Source: Trichuris trichiura
Lineage: Eukaryota; Nematoda; Enoplea; Trichinellida; Trichuridae
Direction: 5' to 3'
Length of the DNA stretch: 64,000 nt
Assembly: GCA_037903355.1 (NCBI GenBank)
Contig: JBAJFE010000004.1
Location: 3,890,001 to 3,954,000 of the forward strand
Positions 23,801-35,733 of this stretch are shown here, in pieces. Below the pieces are notes generated by a model that saw nothing but the letters and a program-made list of their open reading frames with translations, was not told the DNA's origin and made no database searches. Every line of letters starts with the position of its first letter. Within the stretch, counting starts at the first letter, position 1. The translations under genes were made by a program, and so were the position numbers.

Positions 23801-26800
23801 CAAGAAGCGTACTAAATGATACAGCCGGAAAGATTGCGCCTCACCCAATGCAATGGAATAAATTTAAAAACACAACAGGCAACCCAGCAGAAATGAGCAT
23901 AGACACAACGCTTCGTCTACTAGAGAAGAATGTGAAAGGAATAACACCAAGTCAGCGGACGAAAGTAAGCAAAATACAAGCAACCAACGCTTTTAAAAGA
24001 TAGAAAGAGCCAAGAAGCCCTTAAGCGAAGGTTTGTTCCTCCGCCTACTACAGTATGCCTTATCTGAGTTGCAGGTTCACACAAACGGATTTGGAAATTT
24101 AATTTGCCTTGTTTAGAATTAGCAAGTTTAAGAACATCAGCGAGACAGACATTTCTGTAGCTAACCGACGGACAAGTTAGACCAACTTTGGCACATGTGG
24201 TGATTTGAATGAGCAATTTTCAAAAAAAAACTTAGGCATAGTGAAACTGAGACTATTAGTAACAAGTTATAAAATAGCCGAAGGAGGCAAAGACAGCGTT
24301 TTCTAATTGATTCTGAACAAAGTATTGAACCACATGGCGGCGAACATCGTTAATTATCCACACAAGGTGAGCTAAGACGAGGAACGCTTTCGACTCTTTA
24401 AGAATTACCTTCGCATTATAGGCGAATGAAAAGCCTAACAGCAAAGGCATTTTAGAAGCGCAAGCAAAAACCGTTGCTTAACGAGCTCGATGTTTCGCAG
24501 CTAAGAAGGAAGAACGCTGCAGCCGGCGAAATCAAACCCGCCCATTACTGCCTACCGATGAAAAGGACAGCGCGTAAATAAAAAAATTTTCCTTTTCGAA
24601 ATTTATTAACTTACCGTCAGCGGAATCCGACGATACGAGACTCGTTGCCGCATGACCGCACAACAACAGCACGGAAATAGAATGCGACAACATAGCCAGT
24701 GCTTCCAGCAAGCCAACATCTTTAAAAGAAGTCTTATTAAAATTTCAAAAAATTACTATGTACAGAACCTACCAGGGGTTTCCTGGTGGAGCGGCGATTG
24801 CCTACACGCATCCGTGGACAAAAGAACGCGCAACCTCTCGGCACGCGATAAAAAGTAATCTAAAATAGTCGGACATATCAAAAGGGAAGAGATATTTGAA
24901 CAGCGGCACCTGGGGAACAGGAAAGTTGTACGAAAAGAGGATTTTCGGTTTCTTTGGCGGCTTCTTCAATCATCCGCTTTCCTACGCGGCAAAATAGCAC
25001 TGAAATAAACAATTGCAACGACTCAGTGCAAAGGGAAGGGCAAAACGTTACGATATATTTCCTTGAAGACATTATTTAAATCTTCCGCTTTGCGCTGAGC
25101 GTCAACTAACTTTTCTTCAACTTCCAACTTCCCGCTGGTAAGCGTTGAGCAACGAACCTGCAAATCATTCACCATTTTCTCCCATTCCTAAAATGAGCAA
25201 AATCTCGTCAGCGGCGGACTCTTTACGACCACCATTTTATGCAAACAAACCTCTTTGGCATTGCTGTTGACTTCAAGTCGTTCCTGCAGCGAGTTCACTT
25301 CGTTCTGCAAAGTATCGCACAACTTTTCCAAACCTCCTTTGACCTCTTGCAATTCGATCAACCTCTGCTCCGTTCCCTGTAGAAAAGCCACCGCTAAGTA
25401 AAGTGGGCAAAAAAGGCTTTTTTAAAAACGAATTACCTCACTAATCTGTTGAGCAGATTGCAAAGCGACTTTTTGCTCTTCAGATTCCTTTTGCAGCGTT
25501 GTCAAATTTACAAGCGTCTTTATGTGCTCGTCGCGAAGGCTGTTGTAGGCGTCTTTCATTTTTTTAAACTTTTCTTCGACAGCCGCGGCTTTTCCTGAAC
25601 TCTCAACGCGCGTAACCTCTTTTTTCGGGCAGCAACGCGCTCTTACCTTCGCATCCGCTCGCCTTCTCGTCAAGCAAATGGTTCTTCTCATTTTCCAACT
25701 GCTCGTTGGTTTGTCGATAGCGATCGTTCTCGTCGGTTAACTGCTCGATCAACTCCTTCGAACGAGCCAACCCATCCTCCAACATCCCAACTTTTTCGCG
25801 CAACTTTTGCGTTGTTGCCGCGTGCTACGAAAGCAATGGAAATGCAATTCAAATGAGAGACATTTGCTCTACCTCCTGATAAGTTCTGAACATGGTCGCT
25901 TTGGCATCGTCCAATTCGTGTCGCAGCAAATTGATAACCTGTTCTCTAAAATGAAGAAAAAAATTTCAAACTGGTCTTGTCGGCTGGCTCACGAAAAGGT
26001 CAAAGCAACCTTTCGGCATCTCGGCTTGTCATGCAGTCATCCTGAGCGGACGCCAAATCGTTACCGGAAGTTAGCTGCAAAAAATGGGAGAAATTGAAAA
26101 GCCCCAATTTTGGCAGTGAGCCAATTCACCGACGGCTCTTGGAGATCACTGAAGTCGACCAACTTGGCATCTTCAACAGCTTGACTGTCGCACGGAGATT
26201 CGCTCCTTTGCTCGTGCAGCATAACTTCAGGCGAGACGTAGTTGCCAAAATCGCTGGCTATCGAAAAGTTGGGCGGCTTCTGCAGAACGGCTGATTTGCA
26301 TTCGAGTAACCTGAGCATCCTTTAGCTCACCTCCGGTAATAAAGGAACCGACACTAAGTACTTGAAATATTGCAAATTGCTGGAAGAGGAATAAAATTGC
26401 TTAAGTCTACAAAATAAAAAGTGTTTTTCCTGAAAGAATAATTTTAAAAAAAACTAACAATTTAAAAACTGACGAAAATCGCTCTAAGTGACCAGTAAGG
26501 AGATCTCCAGGTAAACCTGTAAGAAAAAAAAAATTATTTATTTCTAAGCCAGACGATAAGGCTATAAGCGAGGCTTTTGCTTACTACTGTATAGCCTAAA
26601 CATAATTTTGACTAGCGTATCGTAAAGACAACTGGAGTCCAATATGCACAATATTAGCGGTGCCAACCGGCACTGACCGACCGGAGTCATTGAGCTCGCT
26701 CGACTCCTATCCAACGAATCGAAAACTAAAAAAGAAAAGGCAATTCAAAGGGTGGGTGACTCGACCGAAGCGGCCGTTTCAACTTGCCCGACTTCTGCAG

Positions 26801-29800
26801 CACCAATATGGAATCTAAGTAGTCCAACACTTCGACGGCCAATTCGAACCAGTTGTTTACATCCTTCTGCCCGATGGATTCCAACTGCTCTTCGGTAAGC
26901 ACCATGTTACCCGGTATTTGAGGATTCTGAAAAAAAGTCAAAAAAATGACCTGTTGCACGAAATGTGTGGCCGCTGAAAATGCACTGTAAAGTTTGGCCT
27001 CGTATTTGAGTACAAGCGTTATCATACTGGTCTTGTACGAAGTTAGCGACCCAAAAAGCTTTACAAACTGTACAGCGCATTTTCGACCTATTCGTGACTA
27101 CAACTTTCGGGATTTTGATTGTAAGCCCGAAAAACGGTAGCGCATTGGCCGTGCCGTCATCTTGAAGGCAAATAATTTTAAAGAGGTGCAATATTTGCAT
27201 TTTATCAACTTCAAAGTTCAATACGACGAGCGTTGATATTGCCAATACTGCCTGCCTTGCGAAGTTAGTTGAGCTTATCTACCGCGCGGAACCAGTGCGT
27301 ACGACGGCGGAACGTTCAAAGAGTCTGTTTACAGCGAGAACTACTCAGCCAAACCAGCTCGATTTTCAATGTGGGGATCAATTGACACTATACCTTTTCA
27401 ACCGTTGAACGTTGCATAGCTTTGGCGCCCTTCGCTTAGGCTTCTACCTTAAGACGGTTAGGCTTGAGAGACTTACTAAACCATAAAAAATCTTCTGTTA
27501 CACTAAAATACGTAACAATTCGTAGCGACTGCGGGTTATTACGTTTTTTATGGTAACAACCTGTCTATTTAACCTCAAACAAAAGGGCGGAGCTTTAGGG
27601 AATTTTCCGTGACCTCAACGTCTACGAGGAATGGATTCGTACCACGCAGAAGGTGAAGACGGGAAAAACAATTTCGCGAAAGTTAGGAAGTTAAACAAAC
27701 GGTACAAAAACGTCTACTTATCGAGTCTATGCATATTCTGACCTCCTTTTACAATTCAGTCCTTTAAACAAGGCGGGGGACCGTTACTTGTACTTGCAGC
27801 ATGCGAGTTTTCATGGTTACTCAGGAAGTATCAGGAATCGTTCAATCCTTTGAGCAACTGTCCTACAGCTTCTAAAGATTACAGTCGGCTCTCGTTATCC
27901 GCGGTTAATTCGTCCAAAATTTAGAGCGTTTCAGCGCGTTGTATAGGATACTCTCAGAAAAATGCCAAATAGCTTGTATTCCAACCGCGTATTTCGTCCT
28001 GCCCCATTGAATTCCTTCCAGAAGGATTATCATACTCAGTGACCCTTCGAAGCTTGGTACTACGGAATCTAGCTACGAGATAATGGCATCAATGAGACTA
28101 CGCTTGTCCAATGGGCTTAGACATCGGAGTCCAGGCCGTTAGATACAAGAAAAGTCGAAAGTGAGAAGCTTTTTTCCTAAACTAGTGGGAATCGCCTTGC
28201 TTTAATTAGCTAAGCGATGTACTGATGCGCAGAATGGATACAGAGCAGGGGAAATATAAAATATACAGGCGCACTTAAGCAAAAATAGTGAACATTACAT
28301 AGAACATATACACATAGAGCAAAACGTTTACGGCAGAAACGTTTGGGGCATCATGAATCAATTTACCCACTTTCTGTAGGTAGGCGCAGATCTCCTGGAG
28401 AACAGCCAGACCCTACGGTTTCCTAAACTTTTTGGTAGCGAAACTTCTCACAGGAAGCTATCTCTCCCCTTTCTTCGCTTCATCCAATGAATCTTGGAGC
28501 GGCTTCAACAAAGCCGGTAAGTCTCGTGTAACCATAATGCCACGTTCCATGGATAGATCGTATTCAGCAATCAGATCCTTTAGGACCTGCGCTTGCTGGA
28601 AAATACTGGCAAGCTTTTGCAGCGTCCAATCTGAGGATGTCTGAGCTCCTGTATCTTTCATAACGTCGTCGTCACTGGCCGTAGTTGACTTCATCAGTTC
28701 TTCGAGTTCCTCGTTGGTAAACGGTTGCCCACAATCTCCTATGCCTTCTCTGATATCGTCTTCTATCATGTCGGCAAAACCCTTACTTCCCAACTCTTTG
28801 GCAATATTCACTATATCCATGACCTCATCGATCGCACGTAAGTTCTCGCATTCACTGACTGTTCTAGGTTTGCCGGTAAGCCTGAGCCTGAGGGTAGCAC
28901 AGGCCCGTAAAATCGCAATCAGGATTAGCACGGAGTGTATCATGAAGCTTTCCAAATACGAGATGACTATAAGTAGCCTTAATGCATTTTATGGCGCCCT
29001 GATCCAGTGGCTGTAGTAGTGCTGTCGAGTTAGCGGGCAAACATTTCACCTCGACGTTCTCATCAGCGAAGCGAAGAGATTGCGGTTGACCGGGAGCGTT
29101 ATCAATTACGAGGGGGACCTTGAAAGCCATCCCCTCGCTTTCCAGGTAGCTTTTCGCTTCAGAAATGAAGTACTGGCTAAACCACTCCATAGAAAGGACA
29201 ACCGCCGTCCACGCCTTGTTTTGCTGTCAGAATACCGGCAGGCAGTCCTCGCTCTGCTATATGAGCGACTGAGGAATACGAGTCCGGTAGACAATGCTGA
29301 GTTTAATCACGCGCCCTGCAGCGTTGCCACAGAGAACAAGAGTGAGTCGATGTTTCAGTGGCGTGAATCCGGGGGATTACTTTGCGCTCTTGTGGATGTA
29401 CGTGTGCATTGGCATTTGCTTCCAGAATAATGCTGTCTCATCACGATTGAAGATTTTTTCTGGGAGATAGCCCTTTTGGTCCACAATCTCCTTGAATTTC
29501 CCTGGGAATGTCGAGGCAGTTCCGAAATCAGCCAATGCCGCTTCCGCAGTGATCTTTAAGTTCTTGAGGTTGAAGCGCTTCACTTATTTTGCTGGCCATC
29601 CTTTGCTAACCCTTTTTCTTTCGTTCTCTGCAACCGCGCCAGACAAGTGCTCATATAAGCTCAGCGCTTTCTCCGGAATAGCTTTCCCGCCGACAGGGAT
29701 ATGCTTCCACGACATGTCCTCTATCCACGAGCTTAGCGCTTTCACGGCCTTCACGAGGACTTTGTTGCCAACCACAGCAGCTCTTTTTCCCAATGAAGGG

Positions 29801-32596
29801 TCAGGATGCACGCTTCTTCGAACCTCAGCTTCCTGCTGCTTTATCGTACGAATGCTGGATTCATTCTTCCCGATCTTGCGGGCCATTTCCGCACATGACA
29901 ATCCGCTTTTCAAAAGATCTAGGACTTTTACTTTCTCACGAAGGGTAAGAACGCTACGTTGCCTCTTAGCCTTAGAGGAACCGCTCTATTCACTTACTTG
30001 CCTTCTGTCAGCCATGCTCCTATGGGACACCAGTTACACGACGTGAAAATGCAGACCTACTACACTGCAGCGGAACTGATATTTGCGCACAGCGAGCGGG
30101 TCGACAATGCGCACAAGGCAGTAATAAGCAATCACAAAAATGACAAGGCCTCATTAGCATTGTGCACGGTTTAGAAAGCATTGTGGGCAGAAAAAGTCTT
30201 TTACGCCCGCACAGCTGATCACGCTGCTGCAGAGGCATGCAACGACACTAGTGCAACTATAATGCCCGCCAGCGGTGCGCATGTCTTCGTGAAAAGATGA
30301 CGTCACCATTTTACGCCGGACGAACCGCGTTGCATAGAATCCGCGGATGGGGCCCGACTGTATATAGTCTGCAAGACAAGCTCGCAGCACTGCATACTTA
30401 AGTTAAGACCACCCAAAAGCCCGTTGGGGATGCTGGCGCTTACATACAAGATTTTCAATACTCCAAAGAAAATGCAGAACAAATAAAAATTACCTAGAAA
30501 GCCTGATGCAAACGATTCTTAGATTTTAAATTATAATCGCATTTCAGGACTATCTTACAAGCTGCAATCATTCTACCATTAAATAGAAGCGAAAAGGGTA
30601 GGCTGCAACTGAAGCGACGGAAATGCATTGCAACTGATAATTTCAATAGACATACCTAGAAAAATGCAAAAGCGAACAGATACGTAACGTAAAATAAAGA
30701 ATAGGCTGGTTCGCTGACTTGGAAAGCCTTTTCACCGGGTTGGATTTTCGAAGTATTTAAAAAGACTCGAAAAGTCAAAAAATGGACAACACGTAATGTC
30801 AACCAAAATCAGCTTGCAAAATTTTAAAAATTCTTCAAACATGGTTAACCGGCAATGAAAAAGATTCGTCTACCTTCACAGCTCAATACAGTTGTCAAAA
30901 TGGCCATGTCTAACGTTTTGATATTACTTCGCATTCAGAAATCGAAAACATTGCTGCGGATTTCACAGATTTAATAAACGACTAAGCAATCTTTATTTAT
31001 GGACAAAACTTTAGCTTTCATCGCAGGCTGCTTACGCTCAGTCGATGAGAGTCACTCAAAACGAAATAGCAATTAGCGCGGACCTCGATGATCAATCTCA
31101 CCGAAACTTTTTTCATCAATGCCACGATTGCGGGCAGAATTACGTTAACTAGAAGTAATCGAACTTCGATCAATAAAAGTTTTACTAACAAACGCAGGTA
31201 AAACAGTTAAGACAATAACTACGCGAGCTTTATGCCTACTGTGTTGCAAAAAAATTATATCAGCTAGTAAAGAGGTATTACGAAAGCAAAGCCTAAGTCG
31301 TACTTGGCAAAACTTATTAATGCTACCTACGCACACAATAATGTACAGTATGCCGCGTCGTCGTTAGCAATAGTTCATCGAAACGCTGAAAAAACTTTTT
31401 ACGATTAGTCACATCGATTCAATTTGTTCCTTGCAATTGCAAGTCGGCTACCGGTGAAAGTTCGTGCGATAGTACGCCCCCTCAGCCAACCTGACAAGCT
31501 ATGCACTTTACAAGACGAACAGTGGACGCTCGCGATACGCAAAGCTTACGAGAACAGTATTACTACGATTAAGGTGAGTTTATGCTCAGTTTGAAAATAC
31601 CGCAAAGGATAACGGAAAGTTGTTCGCGTATTTTAAGCAAGATGAGCTGTACACGTCCAATGAGTATACTACATACGGCAAATAGATCGCTAAGAAAATG
31701 TACAAGACGTAAAGCAGAATAAAAACTGTGACTTTCCACTGTAAATTACGAAACTGGCTTCTGCCTAAATTAGGAAGGGGAAATGAATTGCAAACGGCCT
31801 CCACCGTGTTAACGCTGCTTTGGCAGACAAGACTGAATTTCATGCAATGTAAATAAGGACTCTGTACTGTCAACCAGGACGCGTTTTCTTCGTTCGTATT
31901 TCGAAAAGGCTTACAGCAAGCGAAAACCAGTTATGAATGATTAGCGTTGCTACATACCCGTTGATGAAATTCCAGCTTAGTCACAAGAAGGGAACAGTAA
32001 TTTCTAATCAGTTGGCAAGAATCGTCCTTCACGTGCCTCTTTAAAGAATGTGCGGCTAAAGCAAACAATCAACGTGGAACGCGTCCACTTTACCCACAGT
32101 CGACCAAGGTCAACTAGCTTCGACTTGTATTTTAACGAATCGGAAAAAACCTAAATGGATAAAAGATGAATGAACGGACGTCAACAACTGTACTCCTACG
32201 TGAGACTCTCCGTCGCGCAGAAGTTTGTGAAGGGCGTGACAAAACTTCCAGCATACTATAGGGTCACCGGCAAGAGGCAACTTAATGGCATTGAACCAAA
32301 AAGTGCCGGCTCCACGATCATGATATGTGCCCAAGATTAAAGCTGCAAACAATTGTTTCCTCGTTAGATTGATAGAAAAAAAAGTTGTCTATATGCTCCT
32401 ACTGCGAAGATGCTTTTCTTTCACGGCGCATACTTGGGAATTTATAGCCTTAGAAACGGCTATTGCCTAAAAAGGAGAACTTTGTTTGAGTAAGCAAAAT
32501 GAAATGGCAAACCTGAAGCTTGTCGTGCTCCTCACGATCCGAGTCTATGCCTATTACTTTTCGGCTGAAGCCTTTGGACAAGTTTACCATTGCCAT
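20894..32596 (-). CDS. HIP1: HIP1/HIP1R/Sla2-family clathrin-actin adaptor
   Basis: Endocytic adaptor linking PtdIns(4,5)P2 membranes and clathrin to F-actin. The N-terminus is in three exons: 32596-32513 (MAMVNLSKGF), 32466-32403 (ANTH start, VSKAINSQVCAVKEKH) and 32342-32200 (ILGTYHDRGAGTFW, VCWKFCHALHKLLRDG). After an intron of about 5 kb the ANTH domain continues near 27,065-26,740 (KLFGSLTSYK, NPQIPGNM, KDVNNWFELAVEVLDYLDS). Coiled-coil exons fill about 26,320-25,080. The middle region (VGKRMIEEAAKETENPL, GLLEALAMLSHS) lies at 25,010-24,600. The talin-like I/LWEQ actin-binding domain covers about 22,300-20,894 (FYKRNHEWTEGLLSAAKAVG, VDAADKVV, KGKLEELMAASKMIAAGT, ASRVKAD, RVLELESLLDKER, LRKHHYQL). 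Not every exon boundary was fixed. HIP1 versus HIP1R cannot be decided here. Two transposons sit in its introns. Confidence 0.9.
23040..23316. mobile_element. Pogo/Tigger-type MITE with ATAAG-rich ends
   Basis: About 277 bp in a HIP1 intron, flanked by TA dinucleotides. The left end is TACCATGTTTCCTTTATAAA and the right end, read in reverse, TACCGTGTTCCCCCTATAAT, an imperfect terminal inverted repeat. The body is rich in AATAAGCCC and AATACGCCC, with the palindrome ATAAGACCAGGTCTTAT near the right end. This termini style (TACCGTGTTTCCCC, ATAAGACC) is known from pogo-type MITEs in many animals. No coding capacity. Confidence 0.75.
27882..30360 (-). mobile_element. Tigger (pogo, Tc1/mariner superfamily) DNA transposon
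   Basis: A 2479-bp element with terminal inverted repeats CAGTCGGCTCTCGTTATCC at the left (from 27882) and CAGTCGGGCCCCATCCGCGG at the right (read on the minus strand from 30360). Both ends are flanked by TA (27880-27881 and 30361-30362), the expected target-site duplication. Length and termini are typical of Tigger elements. It carries a decayed transposase gene on the minus strand. It lies within the long HIP1 intron in the same orientation as HIP1, so its splice or polyadenylation signals could interfere with the host transcript. Confidence 0.92.
28458..30015 (-). pseudogene. Decayed Tigger transposase
   Basis: Reads from an ATG at 30015 (MADRRQ), with a stop within the first ten codons, into an N-terminal helix-turn-helix region (REKVKVLDLLKSGLSCAEMA, then GKNESSIRTI). 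After another stop near 29,584 comes a CENP-B-like part. The DDE nuclease domain follows: the first Asp in FNRDETALFWKQMP, the second in LVIDNAPGQP, then CLPANSTALLQPLDQGAIK. At least three in-frame stops and frame changes near 29,380-29,190 and 28,900 break the reading frame, so no functional transposase can be made. The C-terminal ORF (28458-28955) is acidic, as is common in this family. Confidence 0.88.
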
Positions 32597-35500
32597 ATCC
32601 GATTTCTACGGAAGAGACAACAACTTGAAATCCAAGCATACTTGCAAGCGCGATAACGTCACGGTATGCATTGCAAAAGGGATAGGATGAAAAAACGAGG
32701 TCATAACAACAAACTTATTGCTATCTGGCGCACTTAAGCAAGCAACAAAGATGGATCGTTTGCACAGAGGTTGAATAATTAACACGTCCAAAATGACGGA
32801 TATGGCAAAATTAAAGGTTACCCAAAATTGGTGTGCTCGAAAAAGCTTAGCTGCGAAAAAGGGAGGATAGGAGTCTCGAATAAGCGATCTATTTGCTAAC
32901 CTAGACTTACATCATCAGTTCACAGTAATACAAGGAAAATAAGGTGCTATTCTTTTCAAGAATCTTCGATCAAGCAAAGCGGCTTTCCGAGAATGCTTTG
33001 ACGCTCTCGTTAGCTAAAAATGGATTCAAGCCGGCAACCGGTTCGCGAAGGCCATACGCGAACTGGTACATTTCGAGGAGATTAATCGAGCGAAAACAAA
33101 ACAATGGACAGAACTGTTTGACTGATTTACTCTTACGATTATTTTGAATTTCGTAAAATTCGATCCGATATGCCATGCATGAGTTGCCAAGTAGGGAAAG
33201 GTTCTACGCTTTTGCCAACGACAGAGGCTTTTTTTTATACGCGCGTAAACATAGGCATTTTTTCGAATGTATGCACTGGAGGCGGCTTTGTCGGAACGCG
33301 AGCGCGTTAGGAACAACATCAAGTTTTGACGTGTGGAAAAAAACGCTTTTTTTTGCTCGTAACCAGAAAAAGAAGTACACTTAATTCCAAACCCAATCGA
33401 AGATTTGTAAGTCAATGAGAATAACGATTTGCCATGTAGCTGGCTTGCAGCCGCCATAGCACACTTTTTCGGAAGTACAGAACGTGCGAGCAGTTATATT
33501 TTGACGGATTGGAATATCTTCACTTGCAAAAATTCTTATTTTTTAATATTATAAGAAGAAAAAATGTTTTTATATAAAATAGCGAAATATGCAACGGGCG
33601 AAACATTTAAAACCGCAAAAAACGTGTCCGCTTGAAAAGGTGACAATGTTTGATGCGTAGGTTCGTAGGCAGTAGTCACGTTGTAGGTACTGTAACAAAA
33701 TAAGGCCTTAATTGATCGTCAAATTGAAAAGCTTATCGAAAAGTATGTCTTCCGATGATCGTTTTTGGTCGAGCAACAGCATGGAAGTGCCGGCAAAGAG
33801 GGAAAGGTGGGCATTTTTGATGTTTCGTTTAAGCGTAATTTCCATAAACGATAAACTCGGCCCGCTTGAAGGTTTTTGTCGCTGCGCACCGCAAGGGCGA
33901 GCAATTTTTTTTGAGAAATACTTTGCTGAAGTTTTATTTTTCTAGTTATCTTGTTGCTTATGCTTAGAGGTATCGTCTTGCGGATTCGCTAAAGTTCGTT
34001 GTACCGCCTACGATGCTGACCCGCGGTCCTTATCCAGTTTAAATGTAGTTGTCCGATGATTCCTTAAGTTCTTTTCGATAACCTTAGTCGGTAGAAAGTA
34101 GAATTGTCTCATATTCATTGCAGGTTATTTATATGACAGTGACTGGACCTGTGCGTTAGCTTCGGTTATTTGTCAGAAACAAGGCAACCACCGACAACTT
34201 TTAATATCCAATATTCCGTTTCCAAGAAAATAGACAGTTAGGACGTCAACAGTTCTAATAAATAGTGTTTACCTTTGAGATCTCGTTCGTTTTTGTGAAG
34301 GCACTATTGTTTGCGCATGTACGCATCTGCGCTACACTTATTGAGTATGCTTTCAACGGAAAGGTGTTCAGTTTACAACTTAGGCATAGACAATCTTAGG
34401 ACCCAATAGCAAGTGCATGGAGCTACAAGCGTCGATAGACTTTACGCGGTTATGCCAATGACCGAAAGAATAGTAAAATTTTATATCTTATAATCATATA
34501 TCCCGCAGTTCCCCGTTGGATCTTTCATAGTTTTGGCAGGAAAACATTCTCGCCACTTTTGTACGGTTTAAGGATAAGTAGGTTGTTGGATAAGGTCATC
34601 GTATGTTCTCCAAATTGTATGCCGATTTCCGTATCGTTAATGCGTACAATTAATGTTCAGTTGCTGAGACGATGCGATGTAAATAAATCTATAGTCCGTT
34701 AACCAGTTTTGACTTGTACGGAAGACATACGTCCTTAAAATATTTTCAGTTCCTTCGCGGTTTCCATCGCCTTTATTAACTCCTTCGCGTGTTACCTATA
34801 GATCACTGCAGCTAGGCAGAATGAGTGATAATGTATTCACGGGATTTTATCGATGATGGCGTTGATAATATTTAGTATCTTGCCTTAGCTTTACTACAAA
34901 AAATAAGCATTCTCTTATCAAAAATTCAGCCTCAACATGACGTCACGAACATACGTAAATGATTCCACGCTTTCAGGTGTTTTATTTGTCTCTAAGACAA
35001 CGTGGGGCGTTGACGAAGCGGATGACTTGAAAAAAGAATTTTTGAGTAAAATTTCTTCTCTTCCGTAGAGCACCCACTTTAATAGTTATTAAAAATTACA
35101 AATAACTCCTTCACAGTATGCTGAGGTAACGCATACGTCACGCATGCATGAATTTCGTTTTTAAACTTGGCTTCATCTCCGCAACTTAAAGCGTTACGCA
35201 ACTGTAAATACATGTAGTGTGAACTCCTTATTCTGTAACGCATTTGCTATACTGTTCCCGTTGAAAGTACGCTTCGTTATCGCTTCCGGAAGTGACAAAA
35301 TAACTGTCTTCTCGTTTATGTTCCATATCCGCTCGATAAAGCGGTCGATGTTCGAACTATGCCTTGTTTGAATAGAAGACAAACAAGGGACATTTGAACT
35401 CGCCTAATTTGCATAAAAGCCGCATTTTGCGGAATCGCGACACCGTATAAGCGCATGTAGCTCGCAGCGTATGATGATTCAACACTGATAGTCGTGTCAG

Positions 35501-35733
35501 CTAGGTTGTCCAAAAAAGTTGTTATCAGTGCTTTTAAAAATATCCCGTTGCAAACCGTTTGTTTGTCACCGCTTCGACAACGAGTCAGCGAGAGGAGCTC
35601 GTTTTCGTCGTTGTTCGAATTTTCAAATTTTGCCACTTGGCAACAGTCCAACATTTTTGCTACTTCCGCTCTCCATTACAGGCTGTCGTCCGGTAGCGTC
35701 AATAACCGAAACCAACCGCCGCCACCGTTCGAA
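32597..35733. other. Gene-poor region between HIP1 and the DBHS gene
   Basis: About 3.1 kb between divergent genes. It should contain both promoters. I see only short, mostly overlapping ORFs on both strands (for example 33026-33457 minus, 33712-33945 plus) without family features or convincing splice context. A very high AT stretch lies near 33,530-33,580. No repeat or RNA gene was recognised. Confidence 0.45.

Noticed and set aside
23653..24003. Plus-strand ORF of 116 codons
   Set aside because: No recognisable domain, lies in a HIP1 intron next to a MITE, no ATG context or splice support.
24256..24450. Minus-strand block (FLVLAHLVWIINDV) as a HIP1 exon
   Set aside because: It resembles the LLHSITLLAHL region, but the exon near 24,605-24,730 (GLLEALAMLSHS) fits that position better with proper splice sites; left out of the model.
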